Positions 34,467-42,750 of a stretch of 55,257 nucleotides of DNA are shown here, in pieces (the first letter of the stretch is position 1; every line of letters starts with the position of its first letter). The position numbers and the translations under genes were made by a program. The stretch lies in NCBI GenBank assembly GCA_028285035.1, contig JANQQF010000172.1, positions 1 to 55,257 of the forward strand, written 5' to 3'. Under the pieces are notes generated by a model, which was not told where the DNA came from, did not search any database, and saw only the letters and a program-made list of their open reading frames with translations. Source of the DNA: Phycisphaerae bacterium (GTDB lineage: Bacteria; Chloroflexota; Anaerolineae; 4572-78; J111).

Positions 34467-35213
34467 ATGACATTACAAACCTTAATTATTGTGGCCATCA
34501 TTCTTATTGCCCTAGCCACTGCCGTTGAATTTGCCCTTGCCAAACGTCGTCGCGAAAGTAATCAAGCGATGACCGTGGCAGATGAGGCCAACGTCCCAGT
34601 TTTCCCCAATCTTGTGGGTGAAGTCAAAGAGTTTAGTGATCGCGTTATTCCAAAAAAGCAACCACCGCTGACCGCAGAATTTCGGGCCTGGGCCGCCGAG
34701 TCTCTAGATGGCGAGAAAACCCTGCAGAGTTGGTTGGCCTCCCTATCAGATGAGGGGTTAGAGGCCTTGTCTGAGCAACTGGCTATTTTCTGCACCGACT
34801 TAAATTTGGAGTTGGGTTGGCTGGTCAATAAAGAGATGGAGCGTGCCCCTGAACTCAAGCGAGCGGTCGAAGAAATTGTGATCTCGTACTGCCAAGCTTG
34901 CTGGCAAGCCGCCCAAATTCAAAATGAACTCAATGAGTTCCGTGCCTACCACGACATCGTCAGCAACCCTGATAAACACCGTGATGTCAAACAAAAATTG
35001 TATGCGGAATTGGTTAAAGAAGAGTTGGCCCCATCTGTTTCGCCCGACCTCTTGTTAGGCTCGAAAAAACAGCAACAAGAGCACATCAATCAAACCCTAC
35101 GCTATGCCTCCCAAACTGATCCACAAAAGTTTGATCAAATTTATCAAAATGTGATTGCGACTGTTGCGGCCAACGGCACCACCAATGGGACGGAGAAGGC
35201 GGAAGCTTCATAG
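34467..35213 (+). CDS. membrane-anchored paralogue of the ParA partner domain
   Basis: 248 residues. A membrane helix at 3-22 precedes a basic cluster (KRRRES) and a linker. Residues 68-240 form an all-helical domain that aligns with the end of the protein at 32386. Shared features are '.LELGWL' against 'YELDWL', an E.V..Y...A.Q block, 'KLYAELVKEELAPSVSPDLLLGS' against 'QLAVNLMQKEIIPRFPETIFQAS', and 'QQEHINQTLRYASQTDPQKFDQI' against 'QNGYIRQVLVEASEHDLVSFLDA'. The two probably pair, linking the soluble ParA partner to the membrane. The family is not one I know. Last gene of the module, followed by a terminator. Confidence 0.72.
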   Translation: MTLQTLIIVAIILIALATAVEFALAKRRRESNQAMTVADEANVPVFPNLVGEVKEFSDRVIPKKQPPLTAEFRAWAAESLDGEKTLQSWLASLSDEGLEALSEQLAIFCTDLNLELGWLVNKEMERAPELKRAVEEIVISYCQACWQAAQIQNELNEFRAYHDIVSNPDKHRDVKQKLYAELVKEELAPSVSPDLLLGSKKQQQEHINQTLRYASQTDPQKFDQIYQNVIATVAANGTTNGTEKAEAS

Positions 35214-35256
35214 ATTTACGATTTTTGATTGACGACTTACGAATTTTCACAAAAAT

Positions 35257-35285
35257 AGAGCACCGCAATGATGCGGTGCTTTTTC
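35257..35285. terminator. bidirectional terminator closing the ParA module
   Basis: AGCACCGCA and TGCGGTGCT form nine perfect pairs around ATGA, followed by TTTT on the right and preceded by AAAAA on the left. It separates the module from the convergent amidohydrolase gene. Confidence 0.88.
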
Positions 35286-35322
35286 AGTCTTTTACTTCAC
35301 ATTATCAATGCACAATCCTCAA

Positions 35323-36705
35323 TTAATCCGGTCGCAAAAACTGACCGTGCCCTGGCTCGGCCACAATCTCACCACGGTCAAATACGGTCACGCCACGCAC
35401 CAGGGTTGAGACCACCTGCCCCTGCATCGGCCAGCCGTGGTAAACGCGCATGTTGTCCTTGGCTTTGGTGAAACATTGCTGGGGATCAAAGGTCCAACTG
35501 GCGGTCATATCGACCAGAGCCAGATCGGCATCGTAGCCGGGAGCAATGCGGCCTTTACGGGGCAATCGGAAAAGCTCAGCAGCCCGTTCAGCCGTCAAGC
35601 GAGCGAGGTGGGGCAGCGTCAAACGGCCCTGATTGACTGCCGTGAGCACCAGCGGGAGCATCGCTTCCAGCCCAGGCATTCCAGCCGGGGCCTTAAAGAC
35701 GTTATCCAGACCATTCTCCTTTTCAACCGGACGATAGGGTGCGTGATCTGTACCAAGGACATCGATGGTACCATCGAGAACGTAGGACCACAAAGCCTCC
35801 ATCTCCTCAGCCGTGCGCAGGGCGGGATTACAGCGGGCGAAGGGGCCGTGTTCACGGAGGGCATCCATTGTCAGGAAGAGATAGTGTGGACAAGTCTCCA
35901 CGGTGACCGCAAGACCACGGGCTTTGGCCTCTTGCACCAGTTTGGCTGAGCGCGGGTTGGACAGATGCACAATCTGCACTCGCCCACCAGCCTCATCGGC
36001 CAAGGCCAGCAAACTCGCCACCGACACATCCTCCACAATCGGCGGACGACTGGCCGCGTGGGCCAAGCCGTCGACCTGACCTGAGGCCTCCACCTGTTGC
36101 TTGAAATGATCGAGCAAGGGCTGACTTTCACAGTGGAAGCAATGGAGCAACCCCGTCTCAGCCGTCGCCCTCATCACCGGCAGCAGATCGCCCACATTGG
36201 GGCAGGTTAGGCCGTAAAACTCGTGGGCACGCCCCGGCGGGTTGGCCGTGAGAAAGGTTTTGAAAGCAATCGCCCCGGCCTTAGCCATCGCCGGAATTTC
36301 CGCCACATTTTCGTGAGAGGCCGCCCCGTACAAAGCAAAATCGACCAAGGCTCGAGGCTGTACCTGCCGCCTCCGCTCGGCCAGGATTTTTCCCGTGTTC
36401 ACCGGCGGTTCAGAAATTGGCATCTCCAAAATAGTGGTGATGCCCCCTGCCGCCGCTGCACTGGTGCCCGAGACAAAATCCTCCCGCTCCGGTCGCGCCG
36501 GATCGCGCAGATGGACATGGGTATCGATCAATCCCGGCAGGATGTGCAAGCCATCAACGACTAGATGCTGTCGTGCGGCGGGTCGTTCCGGCGGGGCAAG
36601 TACTCCCGCAATTTGCCCGCCTCGAATGGCGAGCGTAGCGGCCTGCACGGCTTGGCTGGTAACGACGAGGCCGCCGGTGATGATGAGGTCAAAGGGTTCG
36701 GTCAT
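35323..36705 (-). CDS. cyclic amidohydrolase (allantoinase/dihydroorotase/hydantoinase family)
   Basis: 460 residues of the D-hydantoinase/DHOase superfamily. 'GLIDTHVHLRDPARPEREDF' carries the first two zinc ligands. The carbamylated lysine is in 'AGAIAFKTFLTANP', two further histidines are in 'LHCFHCES' and 'QIVHLSNPRSA', and the catalytic Asp is in 'VLGTDHAPYRPVEK'. The sequence is nearest to allantoinase (AllB)-type enzymes, but dihydroorotase-like or N-methylhydantoin activity cannot be excluded. It opens a cyclic amide ring to an N-carbamoyl acid. It is divergent from the DUF3830 gene (127 bases between starts). Confidence 0.85.
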   Translation of the reverse strand: MTEPFDLIITGGLVVTSQAVQAATLAIRGGQIAGVLAPPERPAARQHLVVDGLHILPGLIDTHVHLRDPARPEREDFVSGTSAAAAGGITTILEMPISEPPVNTGKILAERRRQVQPRALVDFALYGAASHENVAEIPAMAKAGAIAFKTFLTANPPGRAHEFYGLTCPNVGDLLPVMRATAETGLLHCFHCESQPLLDHFKQQVEASGQVDGLAHAASRPPIVEDVSVASLLALADEAGGRVQIVHLSNPRSAKLVQEAKARGLAVTVETCPHYLFLTMDALREHGPFARCNPALRTAEEMEALWSYVLDGTIDVLGTDHAPYRPVEKENGLDNVFKAPAGMPGLEAMLPLVLTAVNQGRLTLPHLARLTAERAAELFRLPRKGRIAPGYDADLALVDMTASWTFDPQQCFTKAKDNMRVYHGWPMQGQVVSTLVRGVTVFDRGEIVAEPGHGQFLRPD

Positions 36706-36832
36706 TAAACCACCTTAAAGTTACAGATAATTCATTGTACTTATAAACAGGGGTTAGGGAAAACGAGAGAAATGGAAGGTTGCTATACAGGAAGAATGGG
36801 TGTAGGCTTGGTTGAAATTAATGAGGACAAAA

Positions 36833-37243
36833 ATGGAAATTTTAACCATCGACGCCGGTCCATTCACCTTCAAGGCCAAATTAAAAATGGAACGAGCCCC
36901 AAAAACGTGTGCAAAATTCTTAGAGTTGCTGCCGTTTGAAAACAAGATCATTCATTCACGCTGGAGTGGGGAGGCGGTTTGGATCCCGATGGGCGATTTT
37001 GAGACAGGGCTGGACTTTGAAAATCATACCAGCCACGCCTCGCGAGGCGATTTTCTCTTCTACCCCGGCGGCTTTAGCGAGACCGAAATCCTCTTTGTCT
37101 ATGGCAGTTCGATCTTTGCCAGTAAGATGGGCCAGTTGGCAGGCAATCACTTTTTGACTGTGGTTGAGGGGCAGGAGAACTTGGAGGCATTAGGCAAGCT
37201 GGTGTTGTGGGAAGGTGCTCAGGACATTGTGTTTCGCCAGTGA
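36833..37243 (+). CDS. DUF3830 cyclophilin-like protein
   Basis: 136 residues from the ATG at 36833 with GAGG six bases upstream. 'FKAKLKMERAPKTCAKFLELLPFENKIIHSRWSGEAVWIP' and 'HASRGDFLFYPGGFSETEILFVYGSSIFASKMGQLAGNHF' are diagnostic of DUF3830, a beta-barrel related to cyclophilin-like proteins. In many genomes, as I recall, this family sits with amidohydrolases and amino-acid or amide catabolic genes, as here. Catalytic role unknown. Confidence 0.85.
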   Translation: MEILTIDAGPFTFKAKLKMERAPKTCAKFLELLPFENKIIHSRWSGEAVWIPMGDFETGLDFENHTSHASRGDFLFYPGGFSETEILFVYGSSIFASKMGQLAGNHFLTVVEGQENLEALGKLVLWEGAQDIVFRQ

Positions 37244-37252
37244 ATATAAAAA

Positions 37253-37283
37253 TAGGAGTCAAAAGTGCGCTTTTGGACTCTTA
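37253..37283. repeat. REP-like palindrome, copy 1
   Basis: TAGGAGTC (37253-37260) and GACTCTTA (37276-37283) enclose an AAAAGTGCGCTTTT core, giving a long hairpin with one mismatch and one wobble. It shares its plan with the element at 43219-43250: AGGA.TC, then AAAGTGC and CTTT around the centre, then GGA.TC.TA. Confidence 0.65.
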
Positions 37284-37308
37284 TGAAGATCATTTCAAGG
37301 AGATAATT

Positions 37309-37626
37309 TTGATACAACATACCTGCTTCAAATGTAAACGAAGGTTTGAACTCGATCCCGTATCCGTAGGCTTCGAGCTAAGCAAATTAAAAAAGAAAAA
37401 CCCAGCCCATTATCAAGCCATTTGTCCTGAATGCCGGGCTACCAATAAAGTGTCGGTTCAGCAAATGAAAGATGATCTAGCTAGCGTGGCAACGGAGATT
37501 GAAGCGCTAGTTGCTGAACATGATAAAGCCAAGGCTGAAGCCAGAACCGTAAAACAAGCTAAAGCACGAGTGAAAGCTGAACAACAAAAGGGCAAGCAAT
37601 CGCCAAAAAGGAAGGCCAAGAGATAA
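37309..37626 (+). CDS. small zinc-ribbon protein with basic tail
   Basis: 105 residues from a TTG at 37309 that has AAGGAG six bases upstream; an earlier ATG reads through the palindrome and lacks support. Two CxxC pairs (CFKC at 5-8 and CPEC at 42-45) form a zinc ribbon of the kind found in bacterial 'HTCFKCKRRFELDP' proteins. The C-terminal 50 residues are a charged helix rich in Lys, Ala and Gln, suited to nucleic-acid binding. Function unknown. Confidence 0.65.
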   Translation: MIQHTCFKCKRRFELDPVSVGFELSKLKKKNPAHYQAICPECRATNKVSVQQMKDDLASVATEIEALVAEHDKAKAEARTVKQAKARVKAEQQKGKQSPKRKAKR

Positions 37627-37673
37627 GGGACAATGAATGGCTGGATTTCTGTTGGATACGGAAATAATTGTGC

Positions 37674-38065
37674 ATGAAGCCCAATATTGTATTCCTATTC
37701 AATGACCATCAGCTTTACTACCGCTACCGACACGGCTGGGTGCAGCTAGAACAATTTTTCGCAATGAGGTTGATGGGCAAAGTCTCCTGCCATTGATTAC
37801 GGGAGAAAATCGCACTTGGCGAGAGGATTTGATGTGTGAGATGAATGGGCATTACGACCCAGTGGTTGCCCGTGCGCTCATCACTAATCGATACAAATTT
37901 ATTGCAACGAAAGACGATGTTGCCGAGCTTTACGATTTGAAGGCTGATCCCTATGAATTGACCAATCTCTTAACATCACTGGAGCATTCTCAAATTCTGG
38001 CGGATATGCAAGATCGTCTACGAGAATGGCAAGAGCGCACTCAAGATACCAATGTCGTCATCTGA
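37674..38065 (+). pseudogene. sulfatase remnant (large internal deletion)
   Basis: An ATG at 37674 gives MKPNIVFLFNDHQLYYRYRHGW, the typical sulfatase N-terminus with the metal-binding Asp. After about 26 residues the sequence jumps to a different frame and continues as RNEVDGQSLLPLITGENRTW and MNGHYDP..., the C-terminal part of type-I sulfatases ('TNRYKFIATKDDVAELYDLKADPYELTNL'). Some 350 residues, including the CxPxR modification site, are missing. Only the two ends survive, so it is a dead gene. The internal deletion is read directly, while the lost length is estimated from family size. Confidence 0.82.
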
Positions 38066-38108
38066 ACAACATTATCGCTGGCACAAAATATCTGATATAA
38101 TTTAGTCT

Positions 38109-38933
38109 ATGATTTTAAGGACATATAAACCAACTGCGCCCCTAAACAAATATGTTGAGTTGTTGGCGTATTACAAGGGATACAATCCTGAATACCCAGC
38201 CGAACGGCTTCTACCCGAAGGCAATGTCGAAATACTGATTGCGCTAGATGATATTCAGCGTTGCTTTTATGATGGAGTCCACCTGCAAAGCAAAGTTACT
38301 TGTCGGCGTGCCTGGATTTCGGGAATGCATCAGGGGTATTTTCATGCCAATGCTGACAAGGACTCCAGCCTATTTGCCATTAAATTTAAGGCTGGGGGAA
38401 GTTACCCCTTTTTGCACTTACCCCTGCTTGAGCTTAACAACTTATTTGTTGAGGCAGATCTCATTCTAGGGAACCACGTCATCTCACTGCGTGAGCAGCT
38501 TCTCCACACCGAAAATCCAGATGATATGTTTTTGTTCGTCGAAAACTTTTTAATGGAGCGTTTCAGCCCCACCAGCCCGCAGCAAGCTATTGCTAATTTC
38601 GCTGCAACAAAAATGACATCGCCACTCGGGTCAACAACTCTAAAATCAATTGCAACGGAGGTCGGTTATTCTCAAAAACAACTAATCCAGCTTTTTAAAA
38701 AATATGTTGGTCTGTCTCCCAAACAGTATCAACGGTTGCAGCGATTTAATACAACGCTCCAACAAATTCACCAGCAAACATATCCTACCTCACAAATGAA
38801 TTTTGATTTTGGGTACTATGACCAAGCTCACTTTATCAACGAATTCAAGCATTTCTCTGGCTATTCCCCCAAGGCCTACTTAGCCCATCGCGGCGAGTTC
38901 CATAACTTCATCCCCATTCACCAAAAAGGGTAA
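38109..38933 (+). CDS. AraC-family transcriptional regulator
   Basis: 274 residues. The N-terminal 150 residues match the DUF6597-type ligand domain ('YVELLAYYKGYN...ERLLPEGNVEILIAL', 'GMHQGYFHANADKDSSLFAIKFKAGGSYPFL'). The C-terminal 100 residues hold two helix-turn-helices, the second with 'LNQIHQQ...NFDFGYYDQAHFINEFKHFSGYSPKAYL', the AraC signature. It is likely to control the RibD-C gene 83 bases downstream, since regulators of this subtype often sit beside small reductase or DinB genes. Confidence 0.88.
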   Translation: MILRTYKPTAPLNKYVELLAYYKGYNPEYPAERLLPEGNVEILIALDDIQRCFYDGVHLQSKVTCRRAWISGMHQGYFHANADKDSSLFAIKFKAGGSYPFLHLPLLELNNLFVEADLILGNHVISLREQLLHTENPDDMFLFVENFLMERFSPTSPQQAIANFAATKMTSPLGSTTLKSIATEVGYSQKQLIQLFKKYVGLSPKQYQRLQRFNTTLQQIHQQTYPTSQMNFDFGYYDQAHFINEFKHFSGYSPKAYLAHRGEFHNFIPIHQKG

Positions 38934-39016
38934 ATTTTTTCCAATCATATCTATTCATCGTGCGATATCCTGTCTGAAGATATTGTAAACAAATTAACAA
39001 TAAAGGATGGATAACG

Positions 39017-39547
39017 ATGAGAAAATTAATATATTCCGTGGCAACAACTCTGGATGGGTTTATCGCGCAGACAGATGGTTCATTCAACCACTTTATAATG
39101 GAAGGCGATCACGTCACAGACTTTCAGGCGTCATTGGCGACGTTTGACACCGTCTTGATGGGGCGGAAGACGTATGAGGTTGGCCTAAGTCTGGGCGTAA
39201 CCAGCCCTTATCCAATGATGAGGCAATATGTTTTTTCCCGCACAATGGAACAAAGCCTGGATGAGCAGGTTACGCTGATCTCCGAAACGCCTGAAGATTT
39301 TGTCAGAGGTTTAAAAACGGGAAACGGTCAAGATATCTGGCTGTGTGGAGGTGGGCATTTAGCTGGGGTGCTACTCAATGAGGGATTAATTGATGAAGTC
39401 GTGTTAAAAGTCAACCCGATTTTATTTGGGTCGGGTATACCGTTATTTGGGAAAGAAGCGACACCCGTCAATTTAGGATTAGTTGACAGTAAGGTTTACA
39501 ACAATGGTGTTATCTTGTTATCGTATCAAGTGGAATATGAATCTTGA
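39017..39547 (+). CDS. dihydrofolate reductase-like (RibD C-terminal domain) protein
   Basis: 176 residues. 'RKLIYSVATTLDGFIAQTDGSF', 'TVLMGRKTYEVG', 'DIWLCGGGHLAGVLLNEGLIDEVVLKVNPILFGSGIPLF' are the canonical blocks, closer to the DHFR-family norm than the paralogues at 5364 and 6943. It probably uses NAD(P)H; substrate unknown. AAAGGATGG precedes the ATG. It follows the AraC regulator in the same orientation. Confidence 0.88.
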   Translation: MRKLIYSVATTLDGFIAQTDGSFNHFIMEGDHVTDFQASLATFDTVLMGRKTYEVGLSLGVTSPYPMMRQYVFSRTMEQSLDEQVTLISETPEDFVRGLKTGNGQDIWLCGGGHLAGVLLNEGLIDEVVLKVNPILFGSGIPLFGKEATPVNLGLVDSKVYNNGVILLSYQVEYES

Positions 39548-39678
39548 TGTGGCAAAAATCGGCATGATGTGGGGTTGGCGTTGGTAAATGGTCATAAATC
39601 GCAAAGCAATCTGACATATAATCTACCTTTGAATTAGATAAAATTCTCTTAGCGAAATTGACAAGGTGAAAATAATCA

Positions 39679-40425
39679 ATGAAAAATATTGCACTTTTGA
39701 CCACCCTCTTGATCAGCCTATTAAATGTACAGATTGCATTGGCAGATGTACCAAAGCAGGAAGCAGATGGCGAAGCCTATATCATCCAAGCTGACGATTG
39801 GCTTAGTAAACTTTCCGATAAATTTTATGGAGATATTTTGGCTTATCCGTTAATTGTAGAGGCAGCCAATACTAAAGCAGGAGTAGATGATAGCTTTACC
39901 TATATAGAGAATCCTGATGTGATTGAAATTGGGCAGAAGATTTGGATTCCAACACACACTGAGGCAAGGTTAACAATAGACCAATTAAAGAATCTGATCT
40001 ATCAAGGAATTTATAATGACCCAGAAACCATCCAACTCAGCGATGGCATTTATGAAGGGGAGCCGTTTGAACCTGGAGCTGCCTCCCGTCCCACGGTTAG
40101 GTTTGTCGAAGAAGTGATTGGCTTTGGCGACTTAAATACAGATGGTCTTGAGGATGCAGTTGTTATTCTGATAGAAAATTCTGGAGGTAGTGGCTCGTTT
40201 CGTTATTTGGCGGTCGTCATCAACAGCATTGAAGGTCCAAGTAATACAGCCACAGAATTTATCGGTGATCGAGTGCAAATCAATGAGATTATTGTTACTG
40301 AAAACAATATCGAACTTGAGGTTAAGACTCACGACCCCAGCGATGGTCTATGTTGCCCCTCAGTCGAGGCAACGTTAATTTATCGCTTGGAAAATGATAA
40401 GTTAATAGTAAACGAGACTAATTAG
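39679..40425 (+). CDS. exported LysM-like protein
   Basis: 248 residues. A signal peptide (1-22, ending ALA-DV) is followed by a LysM-like module at about 32-90 ('YIIQADDWLSKLSDKFYGDILAYPLIVEAAN...IEIGQKIWIP'). A conserved beta-rich domain comes next, with 'GFGDLNTDGLEDAVVIL', an FG-GAP-like Asp loop. It is likely anchored to peptidoglycan or other glycan at the cell surface. Role unknown. It has no obvious functional tie to the flanking genes. Confidence 0.75.
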   Translation: MKNIALLTTLLISLLNVQIALADVPKQEADGEAYIIQADDWLSKLSDKFYGDILAYPLIVEAANTKAGVDDSFTYIENPDVIEIGQKIWIPTHTEARLTIDQLKNLIYQGIYNDPETIQLSDGIYEGEPFEPGAASRPTVRFVEEVIGFGDLNTDGLEDAVVILIENSGGSGSFRYLAVVINSIEGPSNTATEFIGDRVQINEIIVTENNIELEVKTHDPSDGLCCPSVEATLIYRLENDKLIVNETN

Positions 40426-40450
40426 AGGATTAACTCTTTACCACTCTAAA

Positions 40451-41044
40451 TCACAAAACAACGCCAGCCTGTTGACGCATGTGGGGCAATTCTTGATGAA
40501 ATCGGTTGACCACTTCCACTGTGCGCAACCACTCGTAAAATAAGCTTTTCATATTCATCAAAATCACCCCAGCCGCTTGCATCCGCTGCAAACCAGTCTC
40601 CTGATTTGGGGCTGGGGTGCCCACAGCATCCACCACAACGGCCACTCGATAGCCACGCTCCAGTAAGCCGATGGCCGAGTGCATCACGCACACATCTGTT
40701 TCCAGCCCAACCAACACAACCGTTCGGCGCTGAGTAGCCTCAACCGCGTTTAGAATATCGGGCTGGTCGGCCAAACCAAAGACCATTTTATTGAAAACCG
40801 GTGTGTCATCGGAGATTACATCTACCAACTTTTCAGCCAAGGGTTGTTGATCAAATTCTTCTGCTGTGACAATCAGCGGGATTTGTTGCCACCGAGCGAC
40901 TTCAATCAGCCAGCAAACTTTATTTAGAAGTTGTTGCTGGTCAGACGCGGGAAGCTTATCCAGAAACGCATTCTGGACATCGATAGCAATCAGTACTGAG
41001 TCATCAGCCTCAAGTAAGGCATAATTATCAGGCTTGTTCATCAC
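40451..41044 (-). CDS. isochorismatase-family cysteine hydrolase
   Basis: 197 residues. The triad is visible: Asp in 'LIAIDVQNAFLD', Lys in 'VFNKMVFG' and Cys in 'LVGLETDVCVMHSAIGLLERGY' (near residue 118). The family covers N-carbamoylsarcosine amidase, nicotinamidase, ureidoacrylate hydrolase and others. In a methylated-amine cluster, an N-carbamoyl-amine hydrolase is a reasonable guess. It overlaps the end of the upstream dehydrogenase gene by 17 bases (start ATG 41041 or GTG 41044), so translation is coupled. Confidence 0.87.
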   Translation of the reverse strand: MMNKPDNYALLEADDSVLIAIDVQNAFLDKLPASDQQQLLNKVCWLIEVARWQQIPLIVTAEEFDQQPLAEKLVDVISDDTPVFNKMVFGLADQPDILNAVEATQRRTVVLVGLETDVCVMHSAIGLLERGYRVAVVVDAVGTPAPNQETGLQRMQAAGVILMNMKSLFYEWLRTVEVVNRFHQELPHMRQQAGVVL

Positions 41045-41933
41045 CAGTGCTCAATTCTCTAAAGTTAGCTAAATCCTCAATGACTGTAAAAATGGCCGAG
41101 GTATCGAGATCGCCACGCTCAGCCGCCAGCATGCTGCGGTAAAGCCCTTGGACCGTGCTGGTGATGGGCAGCGGGACTTGGTAGGCTTGACTGGCCTCCA
41201 TCACGATGCCTAAATCTTTGTGATGCATATGGGCCTTAAATTTGGGGGATAAATCGCCATTGAGAATATCGGGTGCCCGTACCTGTAAGGCCCAGCAGTT
41301 GGCTGCCCCGCCTTGCATCGCCGCGACCACTTTTTCGACATCAGCCCCTGCTTTGGCTGCGAGCACCAAGGCTTCACCCATCGCGGCTAACGTTGTGGCG
41401 GTCATGATCTGGCTACAGGCTTTGGTCACCTGCCCCATCCCCGGCCCGCCAACGTGGACGATGGTCTTACCAAGAACTTGTAAGAGAGGGTTACAACGTT
41501 CAAACACAGCTTCATCGCCCCCGACCATAATCGAAAGGGTTCCTTCCGCCGCCCCCGTCACGCTCCCACTCACCGGGGCATCCAACCAGAACATGCCTTG
41601 CGCTTGCAAAGCCTCCGCAATCTGTGAGGCCACCCCAGGAGAAATTGTACTCAAATCAATCACCGTCAAGCCCGCTTGCCCCCTAGCCGCGATACCATTT
41701 GGCCCCAACACCACCTGCTCGACATCTGGGGAATTGGGCAGGGAGGTGCAGACGACCTCTGCCTCAGCCGCAACCGCCGAGGGCGAACTCGCCGTAGTTG
41801 CCCCTTCAGCCACCAGTTCGGCCACAGGCTCTTCTCGCAGATCATAAACCGTCAGGTCATACCCTGCTTTCAGCAACGTTTTAGCCATCGGTTTACCCAT
41901 TAAACCAAGGCCGATAAATCCGATTTTATTCAT
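41028..41933 (-). CDS. NAD(P)-dependent beta-hydroxyacid dehydrogenase (3-hydroxyisobutyrate dehydrogenase family)
   Basis: 301 residues. The Rossmann motif GFIGLGLMGKPMA is at residues 5-17, 'DAPVSGSVTGAAEGTLSIMVGG' is the substrate motif, and the catalytic Lys is in 'GPGMGQVTKACSQIM'. It oxidises a beta-hydroxy acid or reduces a semialdehyde such as tartronate, methylmalonate or succinate semialdehyde. It is followed by the overlapping hydrolase gene. The segment after the Lys has CSQ where NNQ is common. Confidence 0.88.
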   Translation of the reverse strand: MNKIGFIGLGLMGKPMAKTLLKAGYDLTVYDLREEPVAELVAEGATTASSPSAVAAEAEVVCTSLPNSPDVEQVVLGPNGIAARGQAGLTVIDLSTISPGVASQIAEALQAQGMFWLDAPVSGSVTGAAEGTLSIMVGGDEAVFERCNPLLQVLGKTIVHVGGPGMGQVTKACSQIMTATTLAAMGEALVLAAKAGADVEKVVAAMQGGAANCWALQVRAPDILNGDLSPKFKAHMHHKDLGIVMEASQAYQVPLPITSTVQGLYRSMLAAERGDLDTSAIFTVIEDLANFRELSTGDEQA

Positions 41934-42041
41934 GGTGCGTTCCTTGAGATCAATTCTGTAAGACGTTGGACAGGATTTACATAATTTTCAAGATTTTTGG
42001 AATTTTAATCGCGTTAAACGCATTAAACCTGTCAAAATTTA

Positions 42042-42749
42042 TCAATACTGAGTCAGCAAGCGGCCAAATCCCTCGAGTTTATCATCGATACCACATTGCC
42101 GTAGAGCCTGCCAGTAGAGGGCAGCATTACAAGCGACGATGGTTTTTCCGAGTGAGGCTTCTAGCGAGGCCACCATATCAACCACGGGCAAGGCCGTTCC
42201 TAGTTGCAAGATTGCTTCGGCATCAGGGGTATTTGCAGCCGCAAATACCCCCCGAATCTCTTCATCCGAGGCCCCAGCAATCGCCTCCAAGGAAGGGGCG
42301 GCTGTCCCAGCAATCGATATCACCTCAAAGCCTTGGCTTTCGACCTGAGGCTTGACCAGCGTTGCATTCTTTTCATTATCAAAGGGTGTGACCACGGCAA
42401 TCTTCTTGGCCCCCAATGTCTGTAATGCAGCGTAGCTGGCATACGAGCCACTAAACACGGGCAGCTTCGATTTAGCGGCCAAATCATCAGCCAAAGCTGC
42501 GAGCGCGGTCAGCCCATCTTCAGCCGACTCGGTGGTCAGTCCCAACAGCAACGCATCTGGACTGCAGGTGAGCAACAGTTCCATCACGGCCTCAATCCCC
42601 GGTGTTTTCAAACCCGGTGCGATGACGTGCCGTGCCGTTTGGTTGGTCACTCCCGTTACTTTTAACATCGCCAGTTCCGGCTCGACGACGCTGTTCATGC
42701 CAGGAATCAAAACGCCAAAAATTTTACGAGAGCCTAATCGATCAGGCAT
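42042..42749 (-). CDS. Asp/Glu racemase superfamily protein (maleate isomerase/arylmalonate decarboxylase-like)
   Basis: 235 residues from the ATG at 42749, which has GGAG six bases upstream. The two-domain fold is seen in 'FGVLIPGMNSVVEPEL' and 'AKKIAVVTPFDNEKNATLVKPQVESQGFEV'. The C-terminal catalytic Cys is in 'KTIVACNAALYWQAL'. The N-terminal Cys site has 'LLLGLTTESAEDG', with Gly-Leu-Thr in place of the Cys. Loss of that Cys with retention of the second is the pattern of arylmalonate decarboxylase rather than of racemases and maleate isomerase. The substrate is unknown. It is one base downstream of the SRPBCC gene, so co-translated. Confidence 0.78.
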   Translation of the reverse strand: MPDRLGSRKIFGVLIPGMNSVVEPELAMLKVTGVTNQTARHVIAPGLKTPGIEAVMELLLTCSPDALLLGLTTESAEDGLTALAALADDLAAKSKLPVFSGSYASYAALQTLGAKKIAVVTPFDNEKNATLVKPQVESQGFEVISIAGTAAPSLEAIAGASDEEIRGVFAAANTPDAEAILQLGTALPVVDMVASLEASLGKTIVACNAALYWQALRQCGIDDKLEGFGRLLTQY

Positions 42750-42750
42750 G

